In this document: positions 25,260-33,811 of the stretch, one piece after another
Layout: every line of letters starts with the position of its first letter
Numbering within the stretch: position 1 is the stretch's first letter
NCBI GenBank assembly: GCA_019056595.1
Contig: CP036163.1
Span: 4,650,001-4,714,000, forward strand
DNA length: 64,000 bases
Source of the DNA: Pectobacterium atrosepticum
GTDB lineage: Bacteria > Pseudomonadota > Gammaproteobacteria > Enterobacterales > Enterobacteriaceae
Reading direction: 5' to 3'
Translations under genes and position numbers: made by a program
Notes under the pieces: model-generated
Database searches by the model: none
What the model was told of the DNA's origin: nothing
The model's input: the letters and a program-made list of their open reading frames with translations, nothing else

Positions 25260-26248
25260 TGAGAAAGGCGCTTCTTATTGGCATTGACGACTATCCGGAC
25301 CGCCCGCTTAAAGGTTGTGTAAATGATGCTATAGAGCTGGCTGCGCTTTTTGAAACACATGGTAACGGAGATCCTAACTTTGACGTAAGAAAGCTTACAA
25401 GCAATGACGATGAGGTGACGGCTTATGCCCTTCATAAGCACGTGTCCGAACTCTTTGAGGGTGATGCAGACATTGTTGTACTGTATTTTGCGGGCCATGG
25501 CATTATCGTTCCTGAAACAAACGCTGGTTACATCATGCCTCAGGATGCCCGTGCCGGCGCGTGGGGGATGTCTATGGCTGAAATTTTGGGGATGGCTAAT
25601 CAAGCGCATCCTCGTATTAAGTCGACCGTTATCATTCTAGACTGCTGTCACTCCGGTTTTGCCGGTCAGGTGGTCGGGCTTGATAGTCAGAATGTGTCAG
25701 TTATCGGTACGGGGGTGACGATACTGACGGCCTCGCATCGTGAGGGGAAAGCTGAAGAAGCGGCCGGACACGGTATTTTTACCGATATTCTTCTCGATGG
25801 CCTCCGTGGGGGGTGTTCTGATATACGTGGCAACATTACGCCCGCGGCGCTTTACTCTCATGTTGATCAGACTCTGGGCCCTTGGAAGCAACGGCCTATC
25901 TACAAAGCCAATGTACAGAATTTTATTTCTCTCCGGCAGGTTGAACCTAAGGTGTCATCAGAAATACTGCGTAAGTTACCCAAGTATTTTCCTGAGCCAA
26001 ACTTCGTTTTTCCACTTGATCCTTCTTTTGAACCGGACAGAGATAACGTCCCCGCAGAGCTTAAACATATCCCTGTTAATGAAACCAATGTGGAGATTTT
26101 CAAAGAGCTGCAGAGATGTAATCGCTATGGTCTGATTGCCCCTGATGGGGCTGATCATATGTACTACGCAGCCATTGAGTCTAAAGGCTGTAAGCTTACC
26201 GCTCTTGGCGCACATTACAGGAAACTGGCCGAAACAAAACGATTATAG
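25259..26248 (+). CDS. Caspase-like (C14) protease
   Basis: 329 residues. Residues 1 to about 200 are a caspase fold: KALLIGIDDYP, the His in VVLYFAGHG (His80) and the catalytic Cys in ILDCCHSG (Cys130). The C-terminal 125 residues form a separate domain ending HMYYAAIESKGCKLTALGAH, a type of tail found on other bacterial immune proteins; it could be the signal-binding part. No signal peptide, so cytoplasmic. Coupled to the ThsB-like gene (TGATG) and followed after eight bases by a subtilisin-like protease. In TIR-caspase (type IV Thoeris-like) immunity, a TIR-made nucleotide activates such a protease, which then degrades host proteins. Confidence 0.85.
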   Translation: MRKALLIGIDDYPDRPLKGCVNDAIELAALFETHGNGDPNFDVRKLTSNDDEVTAYALHKHVSELFEGDADIVVLYFAGHGIIVPETNAGYIMPQDARAGAWGMSMAEILGMANQAHPRIKSTVIILDCCHSGFAGQVVGLDSQNVSVIGTGVTILTASHREGKAEEAAGHGIFTDILLDGLRGGCSDIRGNITPAALYSHVDQTLGPWKQRPIYKANVQNFISLRQVEPKVSSEILRKLPKYFPEPNFVFPLDPSFEPDRDNVPAELKHIPVNETNVEIFKELQRCNRYGLIAPDGADHMYYAAIESKGCKLTALGAHYRKLAETKRL

Positions 26249-26256
26249 GTTTCATT

Positions 26257-27447
26257 ATGACCCGATACAGCATACTCAGAAGAAAGGTGGGTACGTCAAG
26301 TGGGCGAAGCATCGACAATGCCAGCATATTGACTGGCGCAGAAGCTTTTACGCTTGTGTCTGAAAATCTCTCTTTACGAGAATTGACCGAAGTGGCAGGC
26401 GATCCTGAGACAGAACTCATTGCTCAGGATATGCCTGTATCATTGATAAAACCCGTTACAAAATCTTCTTGTGAAAATGCAGCGGAGTCTTTTTCTAAAA
26501 AGCAGACGACTCAGGGGTTAGAGGATATATTGGCCGTATCGTCACCCTTTTCCGGACGCGGCGTCACTGTTGCCGTCTTGGATACAGGTATTGAATTGAC
26601 GCATGACTGTTTCAGGGATCTGTCGATAATCAGTAGGGATTTTACCGGTGAAGGCATTCATGACAGAAATGGTCATGGAACCCACTGTGCAGGCACTATT
26701 TTTGGGCGTGATATCAGAGGTTCACGCATTGGCGTTGCCAGGGGTATTGATACGGCCTACATTGGCAAGGTTTTGGCTGACTCGGGTAGCGGCAGTTCAG
26801 ATATGACATACAATGGGATGCTGTGGGCACTGGAGCAAAAAGCAGACATTATCTCCATGTCGCTGGGATTTGACTTTCCCGGCATGGTCGTGAATCTCAC
26901 TAATGACGGATGGCCGACCGATCTGGCAACGTCTACAGCCCTTGATGTATATCGTGACAATCTCAGGATGTTTGATGCCATCATGGCTATCGCCCGTGCA
27001 CAGTCATCATTTGGATATTCTCCGCTGATTATCGCCGCGAGCGGGAACGAAAGCCGCCGCTCTGTCGACAGAAAACTGAAAATTTCCTGTTCCCTGCCTG
27101 CTGCAACTGATGGAGTTATATCGGTTTCAGCCGTCTTTAATAGCGGTAATGGTGTATACAACGTTGCTGATTTTTCGAACACAAAAGCGACGCTCTCTGC
27201 GCCCGGAGTCGATGTTGTCTCTGCCTGGCCGGGCAATACCACCAAATCGCTGAGTGGTACCAGCATGGCTTGTCCGCATGTGGCGGGGGTGGCTGCATTG
27301 TGGTGGGAGGAACGGCGTCGGTCGGGCGTCCGCCCCACCGCTAAAAACGTTTCGGCCAAGCTTATCGCAACGGCAAGAGGTGACCTATTTTCATGTGAGA
27401 ATAATGAGCTGGATACGGGGCAGGGGCTTGTCACCTCACCCCAGTAA
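26257..27447 (+). CDS. Subtilisin-like (S8) serine protease, last gene of the operon
   Basis: 396 residues. The catalytic triad is complete: Asp109 in VAVLDTGIE, His140 in RNGHGTHCAG and Ser336 in SGTSMACPHVAG, with the oxyanion Asn263 in AASGNES. The first 95 residues are an unassigned N-terminal domain that could be an inhibitory or regulatory prosegment. There is no signal peptide, which is unusual because most S8 proteases are secreted, so this one should act in the cytoplasm. It follows the caspase gene by eight bases. It may be a second effector or be switched on by caspase cleavage. Confidence 0.85.
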   Translation: MTRYSILRRKVGTSSGRSIDNASILTGAEAFTLVSENLSLRELTEVAGDPETELIAQDMPVSLIKPVTKSSCENAAESFSKKQTTQGLEDILAVSSPFSGRGVTVAVLDTGIELTHDCFRDLSIISRDFTGEGIHDRNGHGTHCAGTIFGRDIRGSRIGVARGIDTAYIGKVLADSGSGSSDMTYNGMLWALEQKADIISMSLGFDFPGMVVNLTNDGWPTDLATSTALDVYRDNLRMFDAIMAIARAQSSFGYSPLIIAASGNESRRSVDRKLKISCSLPAATDGVISVSAVFNSGNGVYNVADFSNTKATLSAPGVDVVSAWPGNTTKSLSGTSMACPHVAGVAALWWEERRRSGVRPTAKNVSAKLIATARGDLFSCENNELDTGQGLVTSPQ

Positions 27448-27755
27448 TCTGGTGCCTTAAATCATAACATTAGTCATTTAAGCCAAATATGACGTGCTCA
27501 TTTCACCCGGGCATTTATGTAAGCATTTTTTCGGAGCAATGCCAAAGGGGCATATTGTTAGTTTTTCTTGCCAACACGCATCCCAAACGAAGAGTGATAG
27601 TCCATAGCATTGATATGTCTCATATATGAGACAGTATTCTTGTTTAGATTTGTATTAATCGAGAGCGTAATATATTTCTTCGCGATATATCTTCTTAGTG
27701 GCTGTTTTTGCGATCATGCTGCAGATAAGACAAACAATAATTATGGGGAAGATCC
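27448..27755 (+). promoter_or_regulatory. Gabija leader with an 18-bp perfect palindrome
   Basis: No gene in this 308-base gap. TGTCTCATATATGAGACA (27616-27633) is a perfect 18-base palindrome, 122 bases before gajA. This is the size of a typical operator for a dimeric helix-turn-helix repressor. No regulator is encoded next to it. The GGGGAA before the GTG at 27756 serves as the ribosome binding site. Confidence 0.5.
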
Positions 27756-29492
27756 GTGGTTAGAATTTGCAAAATCGAGATCCAGAATTTCCGAACTATC
27801 CGCTTATTGAACTGGCAACCTTCACCAGGACTCAACTGCCTGATTGGCCCAGGAGACAGCGGCAAGACCACTATTCTCGATGCTATTGACCTTTGCCTTG
27901 GTGCCCGCCGCAATATCAGTTTCGCCGATACTGATTTTTATGGGCTGGATGTCACCCAGCCCATCAGCATCACGCTGACGCTCGGTTCGTTGCCTGATGC
28001 TCTGATGCGTTTGGATTCGTACGGAAATTATTTACAGGCCTTCAACCGTGCAAACGGGTTGGTCACCGAAGAACCTGAACAGGGCCTGGAAACGGTTCTT
28101 TGCTTACGTTTGATGGTCGATGGCGAGCTGGAGCCTGTCTGGTCGCTAGTATCACAGCGCGCTCAGGCACATGGGCAGGAGCGCAATATTGCCTGGAAGG
28201 ATCGGTTACTTTTAGCCCCAGCCCGGCTCGGGACTTATGCTAGTTCCAACCTGTCATGGACACGCGGTTCGGTACTCAATCGACTGACCGCGGAACGACC
28301 AAATCTTGGTGCTGAATTGGCCAATGCGGCACGCCAGGCCCGAAACGGTTTCGGCGGTCAGGCTGGTGTACAGCTGGCCGCAACACTGCAAATCGTGAAC
28401 CAGAAAGCCAATGAACTTGGCGTGCCAGTGGGTGGCGGCACCCAGGCATTGCTGGACGCGCACGCCGTATCGATCGGAGACGGAGCCATTGCGCTACACG
28501 ATGCTACAGGGGTGCCCTTGCGCTCACTGGGAACAGGCTCATCCCGTCTACTGGTCGCAGGAATGCAGCGTGCAGCAGCGCAGCAGGCATCTGTCGTTCT
28601 GGTCGACGAAGTTGAGTATGGTTTGGAGCCGCATCGCCTTACCCGATTGTTGAATTCCCTTGGTGCGAAGGAAAATCCCCCACCCCTTCAGGTATTTCTA
28701 ACCACCCATTCCCCGGTCGCTGTCCGCGAGCTTAACGGCAATCAGCTCTTCGTGGTACGCAAGTCTCCGGATGGTGCACATCAGGTTCTCCAGGTAGGTG
28801 TCGCTGATGATATTCAAAGCACCGTCAGGGCTGATCCGGAAGCTTTTCTCGCCCGAAGTGTCATTGTCTGCGAAGGTGCCAGTGAAGTCGGCCTGATCCG
28901 TGGTCTGGACCACTTCTGGACGAACGCAAACGGAGCGTCAATGCTGGCCGCTGGGACTGCGTATGTGAATGTCGGCGGCGGAGAGCCTGACCGGTGCTTT
29001 GTTCGCGGACTCGCATTGCGCCAGCTTGGCTATCGGGTATTGGTCATGGTTGATGCGGATAAGCCGCCCACTGCGGCGACCGTACAGGCATACGTGGATG
29101 CTGGTGGGGAGTACATCACTTGGCGAGAAGGGCGTGCTCTGGAGGACGAACTGTTTCTGAGTCTGCCAGATGCGGGTGTGGATGCGCTGCTTCAGCGAGC
29201 CATAGACCTTGTGGAAGAAGACCTGGTGGAGGCGCATATACAGACTCAGTCAAGTGGACAACTGACTCTCGCCCAAATCCGGCAGCAGCGTCAACAACTA
29301 GGTGTGCCATATCCTCTCGCAACGCGACAGCTACTGGGACTGGCAGCGCGTAATCGTCGAAACGGCTGGTTTAAATCGGTCACCAAGTTCGAGGATGTGG
29401 CCCGCGATATTCTCGGTCCTTATAGTCAAATATCAGAGCCAGAATTTGTCACCCTGATCAATCGTCTCTACTGGTGGCCCCATGCCGCCTGA
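27756..29492 (+). CDS. gajA: GajA, Gabija OLD-family nuclease
   Basis: 578 residues. An N-terminal ABC/OLD-type ATPase (Walker A GPGDSGKTT at 31-39, signature and Walker B around VVLVDEVEYGLEPHRL) is followed by a TOPRIM nuclease domain with VIVCEGASEVGLI and MVDADKP, whose Glu and Asp bind metal. It begins with a GTG. The next gene, gajB, overlaps it by 11 bases. GajA nicks or cuts DNA when nucleotides are depleted during phage replication, and assembles with the helicase GajB. The length matches known GajA proteins. Confidence 0.88.
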   Translation: MVRICKIEIQNFRTIRLLNWQPSPGLNCLIGPGDSGKTTILDAIDLCLGARRNISFADTDFYGLDVTQPISITLTLGSLPDALMRLDSYGNYLQAFNRANGLVTEEPEQGLETVLCLRLMVDGELEPVWSLVSQRAQAHGQERNIAWKDRLLLAPARLGTYASSNLSWTRGSVLNRLTAERPNLGAELANAARQARNGFGGQAGVQLAATLQIVNQKANELGVPVGGGTQALLDAHAVSIGDGAIALHDATGVPLRSLGTGSSRLLVAGMQRAAAQQASVVLVDEVEYGLEPHRLTRLLNSLGAKENPPPLQVFLTTHSPVAVRELNGNQLFVVRKSPDGAHQVLQVGVADDIQSTVRADPEAFLARSVIVCEGASEVGLIRGLDHFWTNANGASMLAAGTAYVNVGGGEPDRCFVRGLALRQLGYRVLVMVDADKPPTAATVQAYVDAGGEYITWREGRALEDELFLSLPDAGVDALLQRAIDLVEEDLVEAHIQTQSSGQLTLAQIRQQRQQLGVPYPLATRQLLGLAARNRRNGWFKSVTKFEDVARDILGPYSQISEPEFVTLINRLYWWPHAA

Positions 29493-30900
29493 GTATAATT
29501 TATTCGCTTTTCGTCGAGGCGCGATCACGGCCCCTGCAGGTTGTGGGAAGACGCAACTGATCGCAAATACATTGTCCCAACATACCGAGGCGAAGCCAGT
29601 TCTCATCCTCACTCATACCAATGCAGGTGTCACGACACTGCGTCTGCGCATGCAAAAAGCCGGAGTGCCCGCTTCGGCTTACCACATTGCCACAATCGAT
29701 GGTTTTTCCATGCGGTTGGTGGCGATGTTTCCGCAGCGAAGCGCTGTTGCCGCTGCAGTCCTCCTGCTCCGGAATCCCGGAGCTGACTACCCGGCAATAC
29801 GCTTGGCTGCTAGGCATTTACTCCAAAGCGGGCACCTCAATGAGGTTCTTGCAGCAAGTTATGCCCATCTGATTGTCGATGAGTATCAGGACTGCAATTT
29901 AGTGCAACATGATCTGGTTACAGCACTTTCCGTGGTACTTCCCACCTGCGTTCTTGGAGACCCGATGCAGGCTATCTTCGGCTTTCGCGGTAATCAGCTG
30001 GTGGACTGGAATACCCATGTGCTTCCCCATTTTCCTGCTATCGGCGAGCTGAATCAGCCCTGGCGTTGGACGAACGCAGGCAAGCCCGAATTTGGTCAGT
30101 GGCTCCTGGAGTGTCGGAGAATACTCCTGGCAGGAGGTGGCATTGATTTACGCCAGGCGCCGGCCGAAGTCGTCTGGGTCGAGTTGCAGCCGGCTACTGC
30201 CATTCAGCAGCGGCTCACCGCTGCGTTAACTCAGGCTGTTACGCGGGAGGGAGACGTGTTGGTGATTGGCGACAGTCGCAATCCTCGAGGTCGTCGTCAA
30301 ATGGCCAGCCAGACGCCAGGGGCGGCGGCTGTAGAGCCCGTAGACTTGGCGGATCTCACACTGTTTGGAACGACTTTTAATCTGCAAGCTGCCAACGCAC
30401 TAATTCGTCTAGTGGAGTTTGCCGCGGAGGTGATGACGCAGGTCGGCGCTGCTGCCTTGCAACCCCGATTAGAGAGCTTACGCCGGGGAACTGCACGCAA
30501 TCCTGCTACAGAGGCAGAAGCTGCACTGCTCGCTTTCGCGAATGCTCCAAGTTTTCCCTTGGCTGCCAAAGCTCTACGCGCGTTGACCCTGCAAAACAAT
30601 GCCCGAGTCTATCGTCCGGATGTTTTGTATTGCTGTCTGCGCGCGATGCAAATGGCTGCGGGAGACAGTTGCAGTTTTGCCGAGGCTACGGTGCGGGAGC
30701 GCGAACGCAACCGGCACGAGGGCAGACCCCTTGCTCGGCGTGCCATTGGCAGTACCCTCTTACTGAAGGGGCTAGAGGCGGAAGTAGCCGTCATAATCGC
30801 TCCTGAAGAGATGGATGCCCGACATCTCTACGTAGCCTTCACTCGTGGCTCGAAGAAACTAGTTATCTGTTCGTTTACTCCAATTTTGATGGCCCGCTAG
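29482..30900 (+). CDS. gajB: GajB, Gabija UvrD-like helicase
   Basis: 472 residues of superfamily 1A helicase. Walker A APAGCGKTQL is at 17-26, Walker B reads LIVDEYQDCN, motif III VLGDPMQAIFGFRGN, and the C-terminal motif VI region LYVAFTRGSKKLVI. It is a compact UvrD/Rep-type enzyme without the large 2B insert. Overlap of 11 bases with gajA gives tight coupling. In Gabija, GajB joins the GajA complex and its ATPase activity is stimulated by GajA-cleaved DNA ends, helping to deplete nucleotides. Confidence 0.88.
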   Translation: MPPEYNLFAFRRGAITAPAGCGKTQLIANTLSQHTEAKPVLILTHTNAGVTTLRLRMQKAGVPASAYHIATIDGFSMRLVAMFPQRSAVAAAVLLLRNPGADYPAIRLAARHLLQSGHLNEVLAASYAHLIVDEYQDCNLVQHDLVTALSVVLPTCVLGDPMQAIFGFRGNQLVDWNTHVLPHFPAIGELNQPWRWTNAGKPEFGQWLLECRRILLAGGGIDLRQAPAEVVWVELQPATAIQQRLTAALTQAVTREGDVLVIGDSRNPRGRRQMASQTPGAAAVEPVDLADLTLFGTTFNLQAANALIRLVEFAAEVMTQVGAAALQPRLESLRRGTARNPATEAEAALLAFANAPSFPLAAKALRALTLQNNARVYRPDVLYCCLRAMQMAAGDSCSFAEATVRERERNRHEGRPLARRAIGSTLLLKGLEAEVAVIIAPEEMDARHLYVAFTRGSKKLVICSFTPILMAR

Positions 30901-30960
30901 CGCCGACGTAAAGCGCTTTTTTTCTTCGACGGAGCACTGGCTATTCATAAGGAACTGAGC

Positions 30961-31941
30961 GTGATAAACAAAAAAGTACTTTCCCTCATAAAGGATGTGA
31001 CTGATAGCGGCAATATGTCTGCCGCAGAGATGGCTGAGTGGATCGACACTCATTCTGAAGACATAGAGAATTTTGTAGCGCTAAAAATGTTCGAGTACCT
31101 AGATGAAGCTAAAGGGGAAGTATTAAAGGAACATTACGAAAATTTAGATGCATTTAGAAAGAGACTATTTGCAACTTGGGAGTCCCCTATAAAGCGGCTG
31201 GATGCATTAATTTATGGCTGTACTGAAATTAGCGATGAGGTAAATAGCGAATATCGCACTAATCCTGGCATAAGGTCTGCAAAGCTGAACATAGATACCC
31301 GACTGCATGCACGTGCAGTCCAGGTTTCTTGCGAGATATCTCACCTTCTAAAAGGTGGGTTTGCAGATGGTGCGATGGCCCGCTGGAGAACACTCCACGA
31401 AACCACTGCCATATTGATATTTATTGCAGAAGGCGACGAAGACCTGGCGAAAAGATTCACGGATTTTCAGAGTATTCAGAGGAAGAAAGCTGCTAATCGA
31501 TATAACAAATATAGTGGAGAGTTGGGTTTTACTTCCTTCTCTTCAGAGGATTTAAGTCGGTTTGATCTCGAAAGGGAAGGCATCGTCGGTAAATATGAAG
31601 CGGGATTCGGTAATGATTTTGGTTGGGCCGCTAAAGCCTTAGGAAAAGAACCCAGTACCAGAACTAAGGTTCGCTTTAGTGATATTGAGGAATTTGTCGA
31701 GCTGGACTTCTTGCGACCGCACTACGGCTTTGCCAACCAGTATATTCATGCAGGAATTGACAGCATTGGCTTCAAGCTCGGTACATCGCTTTCAAATAAA
31801 GATCTCTTGCTATGTGGGCCATCTAATGAAGGGCTGTTAGAGCCGATTCAGTGCACCAGCTTGTCCTTGATACAGGCCACTCAGGCGATAATCTCAGTTT
31901 CACCAGACGATCAACGTCTGCTATATAGCGCCGTGCTCTAG
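30961..31941 (+). CDS. DUF5677 domain protein
   Basis: 326 residues, all-helical. The segment FADGAMARWRTLHETTAILIF, followed by a C-terminal HYGFANQYIHAG, is the signature of DUF5677, a domain seen in defence and mobile regions but of unknown function. The conserved Arg-x-x-x-Glu and His residues recall HEPN-like RNases, though the classical R-x4-6-H motif is not clear. GTG start with AAGGA upstream. It lies 60 bases after gajB and 116 before a SEFIR gene; Gabija is normally two genes, so this is probably separate or an add-on. Confidence 0.65.
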   Translation: MINKKVLSLIKDVTDSGNMSAAEMAEWIDTHSEDIENFVALKMFEYLDEAKGEVLKEHYENLDAFRKRLFATWESPIKRLDALIYGCTEISDEVNSEYRTNPGIRSAKLNIDTRLHARAVQVSCEISHLLKGGFADGAMARWRTLHETTAILIFIAEGDEDLAKRFTDFQSIQRKKAANRYNKYSGELGFTSFSSEDLSRFDLEREGIVGKYEAGFGNDFGWAAKALGKEPSTRTKVRFSDIEEFVELDFLRPHYGFANQYIHAGIDSIGFKLGTSLSNKDLLLCGPSNEGLLEPIQCTSLSLIQATQAIISVSPDDQRLLYSAVL

Positions 31942-32057
31942 TTGTGGCATGAGAGGTTGAAAGAGGAAGTTGTCGCCGCATCAGATACACTCATGAAGAA
32001 AGGCGAAGCTTATAGCTGTGAATAAAATTCAGGAATTTTAATTTCAGAGATACGAAG

Positions 32058-32990
32058 ATGACACCGACGGTATTTATATCTTACTCACACGATAACGAAT
32101 TACATAAAGACTGGGTACTGCAACTTGCAACAAGGCTGAGATCCAATGGCGTTGAGGTTTTGCTGGACCGCTGGAATCTAAAGCTGGGGCAAGATTTGGC
32201 TGCCTTCATGGAACGTGGCTTATCGTCATCCAGTCGGGTAGTATGTATTTGTTCGGAAGCATACGTCGCAAAAGCGAATGGCGGCAAGGGGGGCGTGGGC
32301 TATGAAAAGCAAATTATTACGGGCGAGCTATTAGCCGACTTGAACAAAAATTGGGTTATTCCTGTTGTCAGAAATAATTCTCAGTCCAAAAAAGTGCCAA
32401 CTTTTTTGGTGGGTAAGTTTTACGTTAGTTTTGAGGATGATAAGCTGTATGAAAATCACTATGAACAACTTTTGAGAGAATTACTGGATGAACCTGTATT
32501 ACCAATACCACCTGTAGGACCTAATCCATTCAAAACAGCGAAGCAATATACCAAGCAAAAATTCTTTCCTGCGAGTGAGAAATACGTATCGCCAGCGTCA
32601 AAGGGGCGAGTAACATTTGATTATTCCAATAATAATGGTCGTTATTATATTGGGCAAAAAGAGCTGGCGTTTGAATTGGATTTTTCAAAGTCGAGCGATC
32701 ATGATATCCAATTATTAAATGATCCAAGTAGTATAAATACTATCGCTATTGTTAAAGATAAAAATGAATTTATAGAAATAGATGACGCACGTATTTATGA
32801 TGGTTCATCAAGAGTTAGACGACCAAAAATAAATCAAATAGCAATATTGCAGAACAATAATGGTTTTTATGCTGCCATCAAAATTCTGTCTATCCAAGAC
32901 GATACTCGTGGTGCTGAGTATGACGAGGTGACGTTTGACTACGTAATTCAAACGAACGGTAGCCCAGACTTTACGTCATTAAAATTTTAG
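32058..32990 (+). CDS. SEFIR (TIR-like) domain protein
   Basis: 310 residues. The first 140 match a SEFIR domain: VFISYSHDNELHKDWVLQLA, DRWNLKLGQDLAAFME and VCICSEAYV, with a conserved Glu in GVGYEKQII (Glu83). SEFIR proteins cleave NAD in some phage-defence systems. The C-terminal 170 residues are AT-rich, beta-rich and unassigned, probably the sensor or oligomerisation part. It could act alone, since stand-alone SEFIR proteins are known defence genes, or with the DUF5677 protein upstream. Confidence 0.75.
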   Translation: MTPTVFISYSHDNELHKDWVLQLATRLRSNGVEVLLDRWNLKLGQDLAAFMERGLSSSSRVVCICSEAYVAKANGGKGGVGYEKQIITGELLADLNKNWVIPVVRNNSQSKKVPTFLVGKFYVSFEDDKLYENHYEQLLRELLDEPVLPIPPVGPNPFKTAKQYTKQKFFPASEKYVSPASKGRVTFDYSNNNGRYYIGQKELAFELDFSKSSDHDIQLLNDPSSINTIAIVKDKNEFIEIDDARIYDGSSRVRRPKINQIAILQNNNGFYAAIKILSIQDDTRGAEYDEVTFDYVIQTNGSPDFTSLKF

Positions 32991-33199
32991 TAGAAAAATG
33001 CATTGTGTTGTTTTCAACTTCTACGCTTGTGTCAGATCCTCTTTTCGGTCATAGCCACTGAGTGATCTGCCTCTAGAGTTGGTTCAACACCTGTCTCAAA
33101 TCAGCATTCTGCTATTGGTACTCAAGAAAGAGAATCGCATTTAACTCAATGGACTTTGTAAGCGGAAGGATGTGGCATTGGTCGGTAAAGCTTATTCCT

Positions 33200-33811
33200 C
33201 TAATGAACGTCAAGATCCTTACAGGTATTGGATTGTTGACATGTGTTTACGGAAAGCCACGGTCCTTTGGGTTCTCGTGCATCGAGTCGGTACATAGTTA
33301 AGATACCTGCGTAATAGCTGTCTGGAATGCCAGGGAATGCGACTTTTTCACCGTCGCTAAATCGTCCCTCATAAACTTTAACGTTATGATTACTTTGAGA
33401 CGCAAGGGATATCGAGATGCGTCCAGAAGGTCGACAAGTGATGTGCATCATTACGTTGGTTTGATGTGAGGCGGCGGAATCATCAAATGCACGCACGATG
33501 CTATGGCCGTTTGGCTTAAGACAAAGTGACCCAGGAATCGTCGCAGACACAGCTTCTGCAAATGTTTCTCCAGCCTTAGCGGAAGGTATGTAAAAGGTCA
33601 GGTTTAGTCCAAACTGGGCGCTTTCCGGAACGGGGGAAAACTGATCTTCAAAGAAGTACCTTGTAGCCACCAGACCTGGTTCAAAATTATTCTTGATGAG
33701 ATCCGTGCTGGCCTCAAGGCACGCACCACCTACTGCAACTAGGATTGCGGTAAGTCCCTTTGATATCTTTTTTTTGAGCGACTTTGTTTCACTTCGCTTT
33801 TTAAACGCCAC
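33200..33811 (-). CDS. Membrane-anchored protein of unknown function
   Basis: 203 residues. A basic start (MAFKKRSETKSLKKKISK) is followed by one hydrophobic helix (GLTAILVAVGGACLE), so it is an inner-membrane protein with the rest probably periplasmic. The periplasmic part has several Cys (SLCLKPNG, ITCRPSG, NTCQQSNTC) able to form disulfides. It is not recognised. It is convergent with the SEFIR gene and lies in the defence island. Confidence 0.5.
   Translation of the reverse strand: MAFKKRSETKSLKKKISKGLTAILVAVGGACLEASTDLIKNNFEPGLVATRYFFEDQFSPVPESAQFGLNLTFYIPSAKAGETFAEAVSATIPGSLCLKPNGHSIVRAFDDSAASHQTNVMMHITCRPSGRISISLASQSNHNVKVYEGRFSDGEKVAFPGIPDSYYAGILTMYRLDAREPKGPWLSVNTCQQSNTCKDLDVH

Noticed and set aside
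26757-27434. 225-codon frame on the minus strand within the subtilisin-like gene
   Set aside because: The plus strand carries a complete catalytic triad; this frame is a shadow with no motif.
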